64,000 bases of DNA. It comes from Anagrus nilaparvatae (lineage: Eukaryota > Arthropoda > Insecta > Hymenoptera > Mymaridae). The notes under the pieces were generated by a model, which was not told where the DNA came from, made no database searches, and saw nothing but the letters and a program-made list of their open reading frames with translations. This document shows positions 37,035 to 48,085 of the stretch, in pieces. Where the stretch lies: the NCBI GenBank assembly GCA_022575985.1, contig JAKSXM010000231.1:29860501-29924500 (forward strand), in the 5' to 3' direction. Both the position numbers and the translations under genes were made by a program. Every line of letters begins with the position of its first letter. The stretch's first letter is position 1.

Positions 37035-40000
37035 AAATTTACAAAAAAATCAAGGAATCGCAAAATTATGTTGATATTTTAATAAATAATGCTGGAATTG
37101 GAAGAGATAAACATGTTGATTTACTTATAGATGTTAATGTGGTAAGTTTTTATATTTAAATTGTAATTATAAGAAAGTCTGTGAATTATATATTTCACAG
37201 TTGAAAATTAGTAGTTTTAGAAGCATCTTATAGGCTCTTTCTACACCAACCGAGATACTTTGTTTTGTGCAATATATAAGGGCCTTATAAAGATATACCC
37301 TTGTATTTGAATGGGCCTTTATGATCTTATAGCTTAGCTATAACAACAAAGAAAATATATGTGGTTTAGCTTCTTTGATAATAACGACCCAGATTTGTCA
37401 AATCGAAAACAATTTTTATTTTTTCAAATTTTTGACACGTATATAGTCTTTTATTTCATAATATTTAAAAAATTTTAAAACCATTTCAGAAATAGTATAT
37501 TACGGTACCAGGCCAGAAAAATAAAGAATGGCCCAAATTGCACGTAAATTATCTTCCGAGGTGAAGCCGAGGATGGTAAACTGCGATTTGGGTAATTCCT
37601 TGTTTATGGCCGAGGATTGTACAAAATTTTTCTGCGACTGTGGCGAGAAAATACGTCTTTGCCGGAAAATACGCACTTTCGGGCCGCAGTACAGAAAATT
37701 AATTTTATTCTTTGAGTTTAGTAAATGAAGATGATAAAATGATGATTTGATATAATATTTATTGCAATAAATTTTTAACAATGAATACCCAGTAAAGAAT
37801 GGGTTTGCAATATACTATCTTTGAACCAAAAGTATATTTCCTATAAGAACTACTCATTTTAAGAATATAGAAAAATTTGGATTCTCTATATATAGGAACC
37901 CTAGAGAAAATATTGGTTAAAAAATTTTTTTTAAGAATATGGCTCGGTATTTTCAAAATGGTCTGAAAAGTGAAAATAACAGCTAATATAATTTTATATT
38001 TTTTGCATTTTACTTTTTTAATTGGTAGGGGCCCTAAGGACCCTAGAGAAATTAAAATCATTGTTTAAACATTTTTTTTTTTAAGTAGAGTCCAGTATTT
38101 TTAAATTTATCTGAAGAGTGAAAATAACAGATAATATTTATCTTTTACTTCCCGTTTAAGAAATCATCAGAAATCATCCATTTCAAGAAATGGTATCAAT
38201 AGCTGATATTTTTACCTACTGCAGGATCTGAAAATTTTAAATAGCTATATAGCCTTGATTAATTGAGAATCGTTCTGAGTTAATATAACATACGGTTTAC
38301 AAATTATAATTCAATGCACTTTGTGTATAAATAGCATTTGTTACAGATACGTGATGTAAGATTAAGTTATTATATAAAATTTGTGTACCATATTTTCACT
38401 CAAAGGCGTTTCTAAATGAAGTCGAGGTTATTTCAAATATAACGAATATTTTCAGATCCTGAAGTAGATTATACTGCAGTAATAATATAAAAACTTAAAA
38501 ATTTAAATAATTATTGTTATTTTTGTTTATATCGCTCATTACTTTATAATATAAATCTTGAAATTGTTATTTTGTAATGACCAAGGACTGGATAAAATGA
38601 AAAAAATTTTGTCATTACAAAATAACAATTTCAAGATTTATATTAAAAATTTAAGATTCGAATCGATCGAAAACTATCCCATTTTGTGAAATAGGACTTA
38701 TGAAAGCACCTCATTTCGAAAAATGAACCACTCTTCAAACCGGGCGTATAAGTAAATCAAATTTTTTAAAATCGCTTTTTCACTTTAAAATGTATACTTT
38801 TTTTCAGAAAGCAGTAATCAATTGTACCCTAACAGCTGTGGATGAAATGGGAAAACATAAAAATGAAAAAGGAGGAACTATTGTTAACATAGGTTCATTT
38901 TTAGGTTTAGTAAATGTTAACAATTTTCCTGTTTATTGCTCTTCAAAACACGCAGTTGTTTCTTTTGTTAGATCAATGAAGGTAATTAAAAAATAAAATA
39001 TTTTCATATAATAATTTTTATTTTTATAAGTTTATACTTTTTCTTTTAATAATGAATATGGCTACCCTTGCTACATAGAAAAATTTTGTTTTAATTAGAA
39101 TGTTACTGCATTACAAAATTAAGGTTGTAATTCACATAATTATAGTCTGCGTTTATTTTTAAATCTTTATATTTGACATTCAGTAATTTTTTAAATACTT
39201 AATTGATTTGTATAGCACTTAAAAAAAAAATTGTATTTTCATGAAGTGTGGGGTTAAATTTTGAGGCAATAATACTTTCAAAACTTTTTTATAAGGCATA
39301 CAATTTTAAAAAAGCTTCTGATGGAGAAAAATTTATTTAGAACAAATTTACTAAAAAAAATTTTTTTCCAATTAATCCAAATAAATTAATCCAATTTTCT
39401 TTGGTAAAGTCAAGTTCAAAAACTGAACAACTGAAATTAATTGATAAATTTTTTTCAGTAAATTTATTCTTTATCATTTCCTGAATATTTTCCTGCAAGC
39501 TTTTTTTTTTAAAGAGAAATTCGCCTTTTTTCAAAAATGATAAAAATCTAGAATAAAAAATATTTTGAATTAAAAAAACTTTAACTCTGCTTGTGTACAC
39601 TATACAAACGACTAAATTTTAAATATAATATGCATAGAAATTCCTTGTATAAGAAAATGCTCTAGTGCCTGAAAATTTTCTAATTTAGAATTCTAAAGAT
39701 AATCCCCTAATATATTCAAACAAATAAATGCAGAACCTTCAGCTTTTATATATTAAAAATTTTTTTATTTTAAAACAATGTGAAAATAACTAAAACCTGA
39801 TAACAAACGTTTAGGTACTTCAGTGATCAAAACTAAAGAGATAATGAATTTATATTTATAGGGATATGATGAAAAATTAGGAGTTAAAGTCGTTTGTATT
39901 TGTCCTGGAGCAACAAAAACTGAAATGATTGATGTTAAAGCTATGGCTGATGGTCTTTTAGATTTTGTCGATAAAAACTGCCCTGCAGAATACCTGCAAT

Positions 40001-40482
40001 ATATTCAAAAGTAAGTCTAAACTCTAAACATTTGCCGCTATTATTTTATTGCATTTAACTATTGAATGAAAATCTAGTTAAGTGGAAAACCGATCATTTT
40101 TAATTCATGTGAAAAAAATATTTGTTTTCTCTCACTACATTTAGAAATTCAGTACTCATAAATATTTAATTTTTGGATTAAAAAATGGATATTATTAAGC
40201 ATCAGCAAATTATATAAAAAATCATTTAAAAATTCTAAAATCCTTAATTTTCAATGTTCAAATATTTTTAGTCTGTCCTTAACACCTTAATATTGGTTGG
40301 TAAGATTAATACAACTTTTTATTTTTATATCTAGAACTGAAAATGTTGCATCAGCAGTAACAAAAATAATTGAAAACAGTAAAGGGGGTGATGTTTGGGT
40401 AGCAGAAAATGATGAGCCACCAGTATTGATACCAGAGCCTGAATATTATAAAAATAATGCTGTAAAATTAAATTTTAATTGA
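37035..40482 (+). CDS. Short-chain dehydrogenase, 15-PGDH-like (C-terminal 191 residues)
   Basis: Four exons join in phase: 37035-37141, 38808-38981, 39862-40010 and 40335-40482 (stop TGA 40480-40482). The protein is an NAD-dependent oxidoreductase of the classical SDR family. Exon 1 has LINNAGIG, which stabilises the fold. Exon 2 has the catalytic serine in IVNIGSF and the Y-x3-K pair in YCSSKHA. Exon 3 has CICPGATKTEM after the active site. The wording and the C-terminal VWVAENDEPP fit insect 15-hydroxyprostaglandin-dehydrogenase-like proteins; the substrate is not known. A usual member is about 260 residues, so some 70 N-terminal residues with the TGxxxGIG cofactor loop are missing. They must lie in an upstream exon, perhaps beyond the LINE, or are lost. 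An AATAAA lies at 40539. The gene converges with AHI1. Confidence 0.85.
37491..37690 (+). repeat. Dispersed repeat family R, copy 1 (dehydrogenase intron)
   Basis: Starts at aatagtatattacgg. It shares with copies at 49148 and 50145 the ordered landmarks ccagaaaaNtaa, gaatggcc, aaattgcacgtaaattatc, tggtaaactgcgatttgggN, a ttNtttatgg segment and aaatttttctgcg. Open frames here are chance. The family type (SINE-like or MITE) is not clear because no terminal repeat or tail was defined. Confidence 0.75.
37898..38160 (+). repeat. Diverged tandem duplication, about 142-bp unit
   Basis: The string accctagagaaa at 37898 recurs at 38040. Both copies continue through a T-rich run, a g-rich taNagNNcNgtattttNaaa segment and aNagtgaaaataacagNtaatat. 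It lies in the dehydrogenase intron. Confidence 0.7.
38548..38644. repeat. Perfect 33-bp inverted repeat with 31-base loop
   Basis: The left arm 38548-38580 (starting aatataaatcttgaaattg) is the exact reverse complement of 38612-38644. Transcribed in either direction it would form a strong hairpin. It sits in the intron between dehydrogenase exons 1 and 2. Perfect arms suggest recent origin or constraint; it could be a tiny foldback element or a small-RNA precursor. Confidence 0.85.
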
Positions 40483-41503
40483 ACTATTATTGTTATATGC
40501 TAACTATTATATAAATTAGCAAAACATTTTATTTTGTTAATAAAAATTTTTCATGAATTTCATTAATTGTACTATTTTCTTAAGTTTGAATCTCCAAAGA
40601 TAATTAATATACCTATACTTTAAGGCGTAGACCTAATTGGAACTTTTTCGTAATCGATTTTCTGTTTTTATTTTTTTTGGGTTCGAAAACATCTTAAAAA
40701 TATGGAAAAAAATTTTTATAATGATATCTTGTATAATACAAAAGTTATAGAGGATGTAGCGAGACACCGCGAAAGGCGTAAGATACAGTATTCTAAACTT
40801 TAAACGCGTTTTTCTCGAAACAACGTTTTTCGATTTGTGTGCACGATAACTCAAAAAATAATTAAGATATCTTCCTAATTTTTTGGCTACATTTTTAAAA
40901 TACAATTATCTTTCCAAAAAATGTCCAGTTTTCTAAAAGAAGGCCAAATCAATAATTATCCTTTTCTAAAAAGTATTTTGGATTTAAAAAATTACATTTA
41001 AATAAATGTAACAAAATCAAGGATTCTCCAGTCAAATCTCGGAAGACAGTTAGAGAAAAGATTTTGTACAGATTTTTTGGGTCTTTGATTAAGAAAATCG
41101 ATTTTTCGCTCATGGGGAATTGAGGGAATACCCTTATCTAGCAAAATCAGGCAATTTTAACGGTACCTGTTGCCTGCTGCCTTTTCTTCAAGGCTTACAC
41201 TTTTCTTCAAAATGTGTCTAATGTTTTAGTAATAATTAAGAGTTATATATACACTTAAAAAAATTATTATTTTAAATAGTTTTTATTCTATACAAATTTA
41301 AATTATTTACACATATCAATATATCTTACAATTACACAATAATTTAATAAATCTATAACACATTCACTGCAGCACAGGCACAATGCGCCCATGATCACAC
41401 TATTTCCTGCCAGAGTAAATGTGTTAAATACTTAAATGGTAAAAAAGTTGTATAAAAATCGTAAAAAAATGAATAATATTATTTTATATTTATACATAAA
41501 ATA
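40483..41503. other. 3' flanks of the convergent dehydrogenase and AHI1 genes
   Basis: No gene. AATAAA for the plus-strand gene is at 40539-40544, and a minus-strand AATAAA candidate for AHI1 is at 41282-41287. The part 40630-41240 has a more mixed base composition and reads like old mobile DNA, but no ends were found. Confidence 0.55.
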
Positions 41504-44500
41504 TTACATAACTTGAATTCTCCCAATTTTTTTCCTTGGTTTTGGTATCGGTGCATCATTATTATCAATAATAAATGTAGCATTACTGTTATCAGAAATA
41601 TTACCATTATTATCATCTTTAATTTTAGTATCATAACTTTTATTATTATTATCAATGATATAAGTATCATCACTTTTAATTGATAAAATATCATTTACAA
41701 TTTCTTCACTTGGGAATTCTTCTTTATTGTTATCAATTATTGTATCTAACGAATCATTGATAATTTCATCTTTGTTTTTAATGATTTTTTTATTAGTATT
41801 CCTTTTTAATTTTTCTTTAACTAAAAATGATCTATTTGAATATGAAGTTGATGATGTCGTTGTATCATCACTTAATATTGAAAATTTACGTTTTGTTATT
41901 GCAGCACTATCTGAAAATGCTCTTAATGAATCAACTTCACTTATTATTTCAAAACTGCTGTTTTCTTTTATTGATTTGTTTAATGAACCGTTAGTTTTCA
42001 TTGATTCGGTTTTACCATTAGATTGTAATACTTTTAATTCCATAATATCATTTTTATTATTTCTACTACTTTGTACTTCTGATATCATTGAATTTTCCCC
42101 TAACTCAATATCAATACCTGGTGATTTTTGTTGTTGAGTTGTTGCGTACATTAATATTTTATCAATTTTTTCAATAATACCATTTAAACGTGTTTTAGTT
42201 TTTAAATTTGGTCCAACATCAATAAATTTTTTTAATCTATTTTTAATATCATTATCAACGTCTTCATCTTTATCATCGATAATATTGTTAAATTGACTAT
42301 TGTTATTTGAAGAAATTAAACTCCTTGCTGATAATTTTTCATAATTCGATGATACACTCGTTACATTTCTTAATCGCGTTGATAATTGTGATGTTGCAGT
42401 ATTATTGTAAATTGAATTATTATTATTGTAATTTAATTTCAATCCAACGTTTTTACCATCAGATTCGTTATCAAATTTTAAAATTTTACATGGATATGGA
42501 GCACCAAATATTGTATATGCTAAAATATGATCATACGGATGATAATCAATGCAAGTTACGGCTTTGTTATTAATTACGTCAATTTCATATGTTCCTAATA
42601 ATTTTCCACTTTCTACACTCCATACACTTATTGTTGAATTTTCATTGCCGCAAAATATAAGACTTCCACATGGAGATATGCATGAAGTTATTTGTATCCT
42701 GTAATTTCAATTAATTATAATTAAAAATTATTTGAATTGTGGTTATTTTAAATTTCTTATACATGAAAAATTTATTTATTAAAAATTCACGATTATAATA
42801 ATAACAGAAAAACTTAATTCGAGTCTAAAATATGTTTCAAAATTTTTATTTTATATATTTAGGTATAATAAAATTGCAATAAATTAGCCGAAAGATTTAA
42901 AATCAGAGTTCGAAAATTTATAGCATTGAAAACTGTTTTCTAAACTTTACCTTTTGTTTTTAAGGCCTTCAAATTTTCTTAAAACAGAACCAGTTTGTAA
43001 TTCCAAAAGCGACAGTCCATTATTTCTTGAATGTATTAATATTTTAGAACCAAGTGGATGAATAATAATAGTATTAATTGGCACTCCTTCAAATTCACGT
43101 ATTTTAATTTTTCTTGATATAACCCATTCTTTTTTAACAGGCAATCTTTTATTTTTTTTAACAATCCATTCGATAATAATACCAATAGAATCACCAGTCA
43201 AAAAACTTAAATTTTTTAAAAAACATAAACAATTAATAAAACCATTATGTACTTCCAATTCTTGTATTAATTCGTATTTATTATTTATATCATTAGCACG
43301 AATCCAAATTCTAGCTACGTGATCATAACAACCTGTTAATATTATAGATGTTGTTTCAGGAAAAAATTTTCCACAGTAAACGTACGATGGATGTGGTAAA
43401 CTCTGTAATTAAACAAAGATTAGTTTATATTTAATTTTTTTATTATTATGTAACAAAATAGTTTATACCTGTATGGGGTCGATAATTTGTTCCTTAACAT
43501 CCCAAATTTTAGCTGTTTGATCAGATGAAACAGATAAAAGATATTTATCATCATGTGACCAATTTAATGAATAAACAAAATTTTTATGACCAGAAAAACG
43601 AACGTAAATTTTAGCAGTATCAACCTGAAAAAATACAATTATAAGAATATTTTTCAAAAAAATTTTTGAATTCATAAAAAATTGTTAAATTTACCCTATA
43701 AACTAAAATTGGATAATCGTATTCTTCAGATAAAACGCAAGCTAAATATTTTCCATTATTACTAAAAGTAACATAAAAGCACCCATTATCAGAAATTTCA
43801 CAATCAAATAATAATTCATTTGGAATTTGGCAATTTTGAGCAGATGAACGTGTCCATTTTGGCATATCATTTGATAACTTACGTAACGAATTTTTTTTAT
43901 TTACATTATTTTCCATATTATTTATATCGTCATTATTAATTAATTGTAATTGTTCATAAATAACTGGTTCAACTTTGTCAATTTTTATAGAACTTATTGT
44001 AACAAATAATGTACTAGGATACTTTACACGGTTTTTTGATTTCCACCATTTATATACTTGACATTTTGTTGTATTAAATTTCCAAAATGTTCTTTTAGGC
44101 CTATATAACTGTAATCTTAATTTATTTTCTATATGAATCACTCCATTCTTACTTACTGGTCTTAAAAATGCCCATGCTACTTTGTACAAATTATCTTCTT
44201 TATCTGTAAATTAATTTAAATTATCTATAGCCTCATGCAATAATTATATTAAAAAAATATAAAAACTTACCTAATTTATCAAAATCAATATCATTATTTG
44301 ACCCTACAATATCAACAATTTCAAACAAAACTAATACTGATTTTTTTCCTTCTGCAATTAGATCTTTAAAATCTTGCAAAAATATTAATTCTTCTTCCCA
44401 AATTGGTATCATTGTATGTTTTTCAATAAAATCAAATTTTTTTGTTATCAATGGTTTCAAATAAATTTCATCATTATTATCATCTTCTTTATTATTAATC

Positions 44501-46479
44501 TTTAAATAATCACCAGTTTCAAGATTGAGAATATGAACTTTAACCATTGGATGTCTTGTTACGTAATCAGCTTCTAAAATATCAGCTTTATGAATTTTGA
44601 TTGATATATATTTCATATCATCTTTATCAATAGTATCATTATTTTCTTCAAGACTACGTTTTCTTTTTTTCTTCTTTTTTTTAATTTTTTTTTTTCCTGT
44701 TACGGGGTCAATAATTATTGATTCACGTGTTGTTGAACTTGATTTTCTTTTTGATGAATTTTTATTACTGTAACTATCGTCTAATTTATCAGCTCTATCA
44801 ATTTCATCATTTTTGATAGGCTTGGATTTAGATTTTCTCCTTTTTTCAATTTTTGGCGTTTCTATTTTTTGTTTCATTTCGTCATTTGTTGATATTGTCG
44901 TATCATCGATTGATGCTCTATTTTTTAAATAATTCAATGGTATTTCTTCAATTTTACTTGAACTTGATGACTTTTTTGATTTTTTTGCTGATGATTTTGA
45001 TATTAGTTTTTGTTCTTCTATTTCTTTACCTTCTTCTTCTTCACCATCATCACTTAATTTACCATCTTCAAAAAAGTCTTTTTTACCAAGTTTTTTCTTT
45101 GAGTCTTTATTATTGCTATGTTTTAATTTTTTTTTATTTTTCTTTATTTCTTTAACAAGACCAGATGATATTTCACTTTCACTATCAGAAGTACTTTTTT
45201 CATCCGTTGATTGAGATGTTTTTCTATGTTTACTATGAAATAATTTTTTAGGACTACTAGTTACTGATTTTTTATTTTTATTAAATAATTCTTCTTCGCT
45301 GAAACTATTATCAACGAAATTTTTCACATTGTCATTATTATCATCATTGATAAAATTACCCATTTTAATTTTAGGTGATTCATCATTAACAGTTTCAATT
45401 TGTAATATTTCATCGTGGTCAGATGAAAAACCATCATTATCAAACGCATTAGGATTTTTATTTTTTCTTGGTGCAGCAATTGGTTTTGCTGATTTTGGCC
45501 TTAATTTATTAACATCAGCTGTTAATGATCTTTTTGGCACAACAATATTTTTACCACCATGACGATATATTTCAGCACTGCCACTTTCTTTCTCCCATCT
45601 TTTTCTTCTTATTCTATGTTTACTATTATCATCATCAATAAAATCATCAGCAAGTATTTCTGATTCATCCCATCTTTTTCTTTTATTATGTATTGAATCA
45701 CTTGATAATGGTCTGACATCATTTGATAAATCATCAACTGATTTACTTTTTGATGTAGACGGCTTATGAATATTATCATAACTTTTATCAGAGTCTGAAT
45801 CAATATCAGAGTAATTAACATTTTTTCTGGTTTTTATTGGTGTACTACTGTGTTTTATTTCATCAAAATCTTCAATTAAATTTAATGAATTATTATTAAT
45901 CATAGAATCTGTTGATTGTTTTCTTTTGATAAACTTAATATCATTAGATATTGATTCATCGTCATAACTATCATCTGATAATTTACTTTTCTTATCAAAT
46001 AATTTTTTATCAACAATTTTTTTACTAATTTCAGTATCGTAATGAATATCGGCAATAACATCAACTGTTTGCCATGTTTCTTTTGCATCTTCATCAATTG
46101 ATCCTGATTCGATATCAATTGATTTATTATCAGATTTTTTATTATTATTATTAAAAAAACTAAATTTTTTCTTTATTTTTTGTGCAATATTTTTATTTTC
46201 TTTTTTTGTTTCTTGAGTTAAATTTTCATTTATTGTTGTTTCTATTTCAATAATTGTATTATCTTTATTTTTTTTATATTTTTTATTTTTTTTATTATCA
46301 TAATTATCATCTTGAATTAAATTTAATGTCGAACTATGATTTTGATTTTCATCATTTTCGTTATCATAATCGTTATCAGTATCAGTATTAGAACTATTTT
46401 TTATTTGGCTCGTTTTATTTAATCGATTTGATGAGTATTTTTGTTTTTTATCATTTTTTTTTGATTTTATGTTATCCAT
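41504..46479 (-). CDS. Ahi1: AHI1/jouberin homologue, WD40 ciliary protein
   Basis: Five exons join in phase to 1506 residues: 46479-44271, 44203-43695, 43624-43469, 43402-42951 and 42698-41504. Jouberin acts at the ciliary transition zone. Residues 1 to about 600 are a low-complexity D/K/S/N-rich arm. A C2-like region follows from YISIKIHKADI (about 620) through exon 2, with the diagnostic WAFLRPVSKNG, LRLQLYRP and KVYKWWKS-like stretches. WD40 repeats start at the end of exon 2 (MPKWTRSSAQNCQIP) and include VYSLNWSHDDKYLLS with TAKIWDV and a repeat in exon 5 ending ISVWSVESGKLLG (to about 1187). The last 320 residues are N/S/K-rich and end near PIPKPRKK. Vertebrate AHI1 (about 1200 residues) ends with an SH3 domain; none is visible here. 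ATG 46479 is the only start before non-coding DNA. Confidence 0.92.
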
Positions 46480-46840
46480 TATTTTTATTTTTATGGATAT
46501 TCACTGTAATTTTTTATAAAAAATTCAATAAAATTATCATTATGTTCTTTACAATGTATCACGTGACTTGTATGAATTGTAATGTTAAATAAGATGCAAT
46601 AGTAATAACGTAAAATACAAAAGTTTCACATGCTCATTCTTGAAAAACTCACTAAATATACTCTCACTTTATCACAAAATTCAAAAATTTATAAAAAAAT
46701 TTCTAAATAACTAAACTAAATACCCTAAAAAAAAGTAAAAAAAAAAACAAAACAAAACAATAACATAACAATAAAAAGTAAGATACTTTGTATTATTATG
46801 CACAAGTAAGTTCAGTGGCCGGGTGGTTGTTATCATCCCC

Positions 46841-46852
46841 GTTGCCAACAAC
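46841..46852. promoter_or_regulatory. Candidate RFX X-box-like site upstream of AHI1
   Basis: The string gttgccaacaac lies 361 bp before the AHI1 ATG, in the most GC-rich patch of its flank (46813-46862). RFX factors, which drive ciliary genes, bind GTTNCC and RGNAAC half-sites with a short spacer. Here the first half is perfect, the second has one mismatch (aacaac), and the spacer is zero rather than the usual 1-3, so this is a weak call. Confidence 0.3.
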
Positions 46853-47002
46853 TGACAGGTGCGTTATTTGTAACAGATATAAGCGCAGGTCACTTTATGT
46901 ATATATTTTAACAGAAAACTTAAACTAAACTAAAGTATGCACACCCTCTTAATATAATAATCAAACCTTCTTACTTGTATATCTATATATATAAATTTTT
47001 CG

Positions 47003-47006
<4 letters not shown>

Positions 47007-47036
<30 letters not shown>
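47007..47036. repeat. (AT)15 microsatellite
   Basis: Thirty bases of uninterrupted AT dinucleotide, in the AHI1-DNAI2 intergenic region. Confidence 0.95.
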
Positions 47037-47039
<3 letters not shown>

Positions 47040-47270
47040 ATCGTGACTTATTCTTATACATAAAAATAGGAGACAATGTAATATAACATTTTCTATGTAT
47101 ATAAGTTCAACTGGAATGCAAAACCAAAAAAAATTCTTTATGTGGATGTACCCACTCAGTCCTAAAACATTCATACATATATTTTTCTTTTGATCTACTT
47201 ACCTGAAAAATATCACATTGTTTTTTTGCATGTAAAAAATTTTTATAAGTACCTACTATGTAATTATATA

Positions 47271-47898
47271 TATACGAGTCAAAATTTGAATTTATTGGAT
47301 CTTTTCATCAGATGAAAAAATTTCAAGCAGGAAAAATAAGGGAAGAAAATAATCATGGCTGAAGAATTTTTTACATTTGATGCTTTTGAATTTAAAAATT
47401 TATTTTTGTGAAAAATTGAAAATAAGTTTTTTAACCCTCTAACATTGGATTATTGAAATAATGATGAAAATGATGAAGGGGTCAGTTTTCTAAGTTTTTC
47501 GTACCTTTTACAAGTAGTTAAGAATATTTTTTTTTAAGCTAAATTTTTTGGAAACATTTAAGAGAAAAAAAGGCTGTAAGTTCACTTTTCCTCAAAATAA
47601 CATACTATATGAACCTAAAAATGATATTTTAGTTTTTAAATTCTACTTCTTTATTTTTACTTTTTTGACAAAAATTTATGTTTTATTTCAAGAGTTTTTG
47701 TTTCATGTATGCAAAGAATATATATTTTGTCCTAAAAATTTTAGAAAATGAAAAAACTTTAGTTTAAGCCAAAAAAAGTGTTTTATGCAGAAATCAAATA
47801 CACAAATAATATTGGTAAAAATACTTTTCGTTGAAATTTCAGAAATTTTTTTGAATTATTAAAATAAGTGATAACTATTTAATACTTTGACTCGTATA
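47271..47898. mobile_element. Putative non-autonomous element with short terminal inverted repeats
   Basis: The left end tatacgagtcaaaat at 47271 is matched at the right end by the reverse complement of tatacgagtcaaagt (ending 47898), a TIR of about 15 bp with one mismatch. The ends with TATA could be a TA target duplication as in Tc1/mariner-type elements, but the flanking AT repeats make this uncertain. About 628 bp, with no coding sequence seen. Confidence 0.6.
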
Positions 47899-48085
47899 GT
47901 TAGTACATAAAAAAAATGATTTCTTTCAAATTGATTTTTTCTAATTAACAACAGAAAATTATTGTATTTATTCTATATTTTTCCTCAATAAAGGATAATT
48001 AAATATATCTACAAAAAAAAAGGATATACTTTATGAATATAAAAAAGTACAGTAAAAAAGAGAACATAATAAATTATTATTATTT

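Larger units (their letters stand above)
46480..48085. other. AHI1 upstream region and DNAI2 3' flank
   Basis: It holds the presumed AHI1 promoter, an (AT)15 microsatellite, an inverted-repeat element and the DNAI2 polyadenylation side (minus-strand AATAAA at 47967-47972). Annotated parts are listed separately. No further gene seen. Confidence 0.6.

Noticed and set aside
44853..45155. Plus-strand hydrophobic frame resembling membrane segments.
   Set aside because: It is antisense to the low-complexity K/D/S-rich part of AHI1 exon 1.
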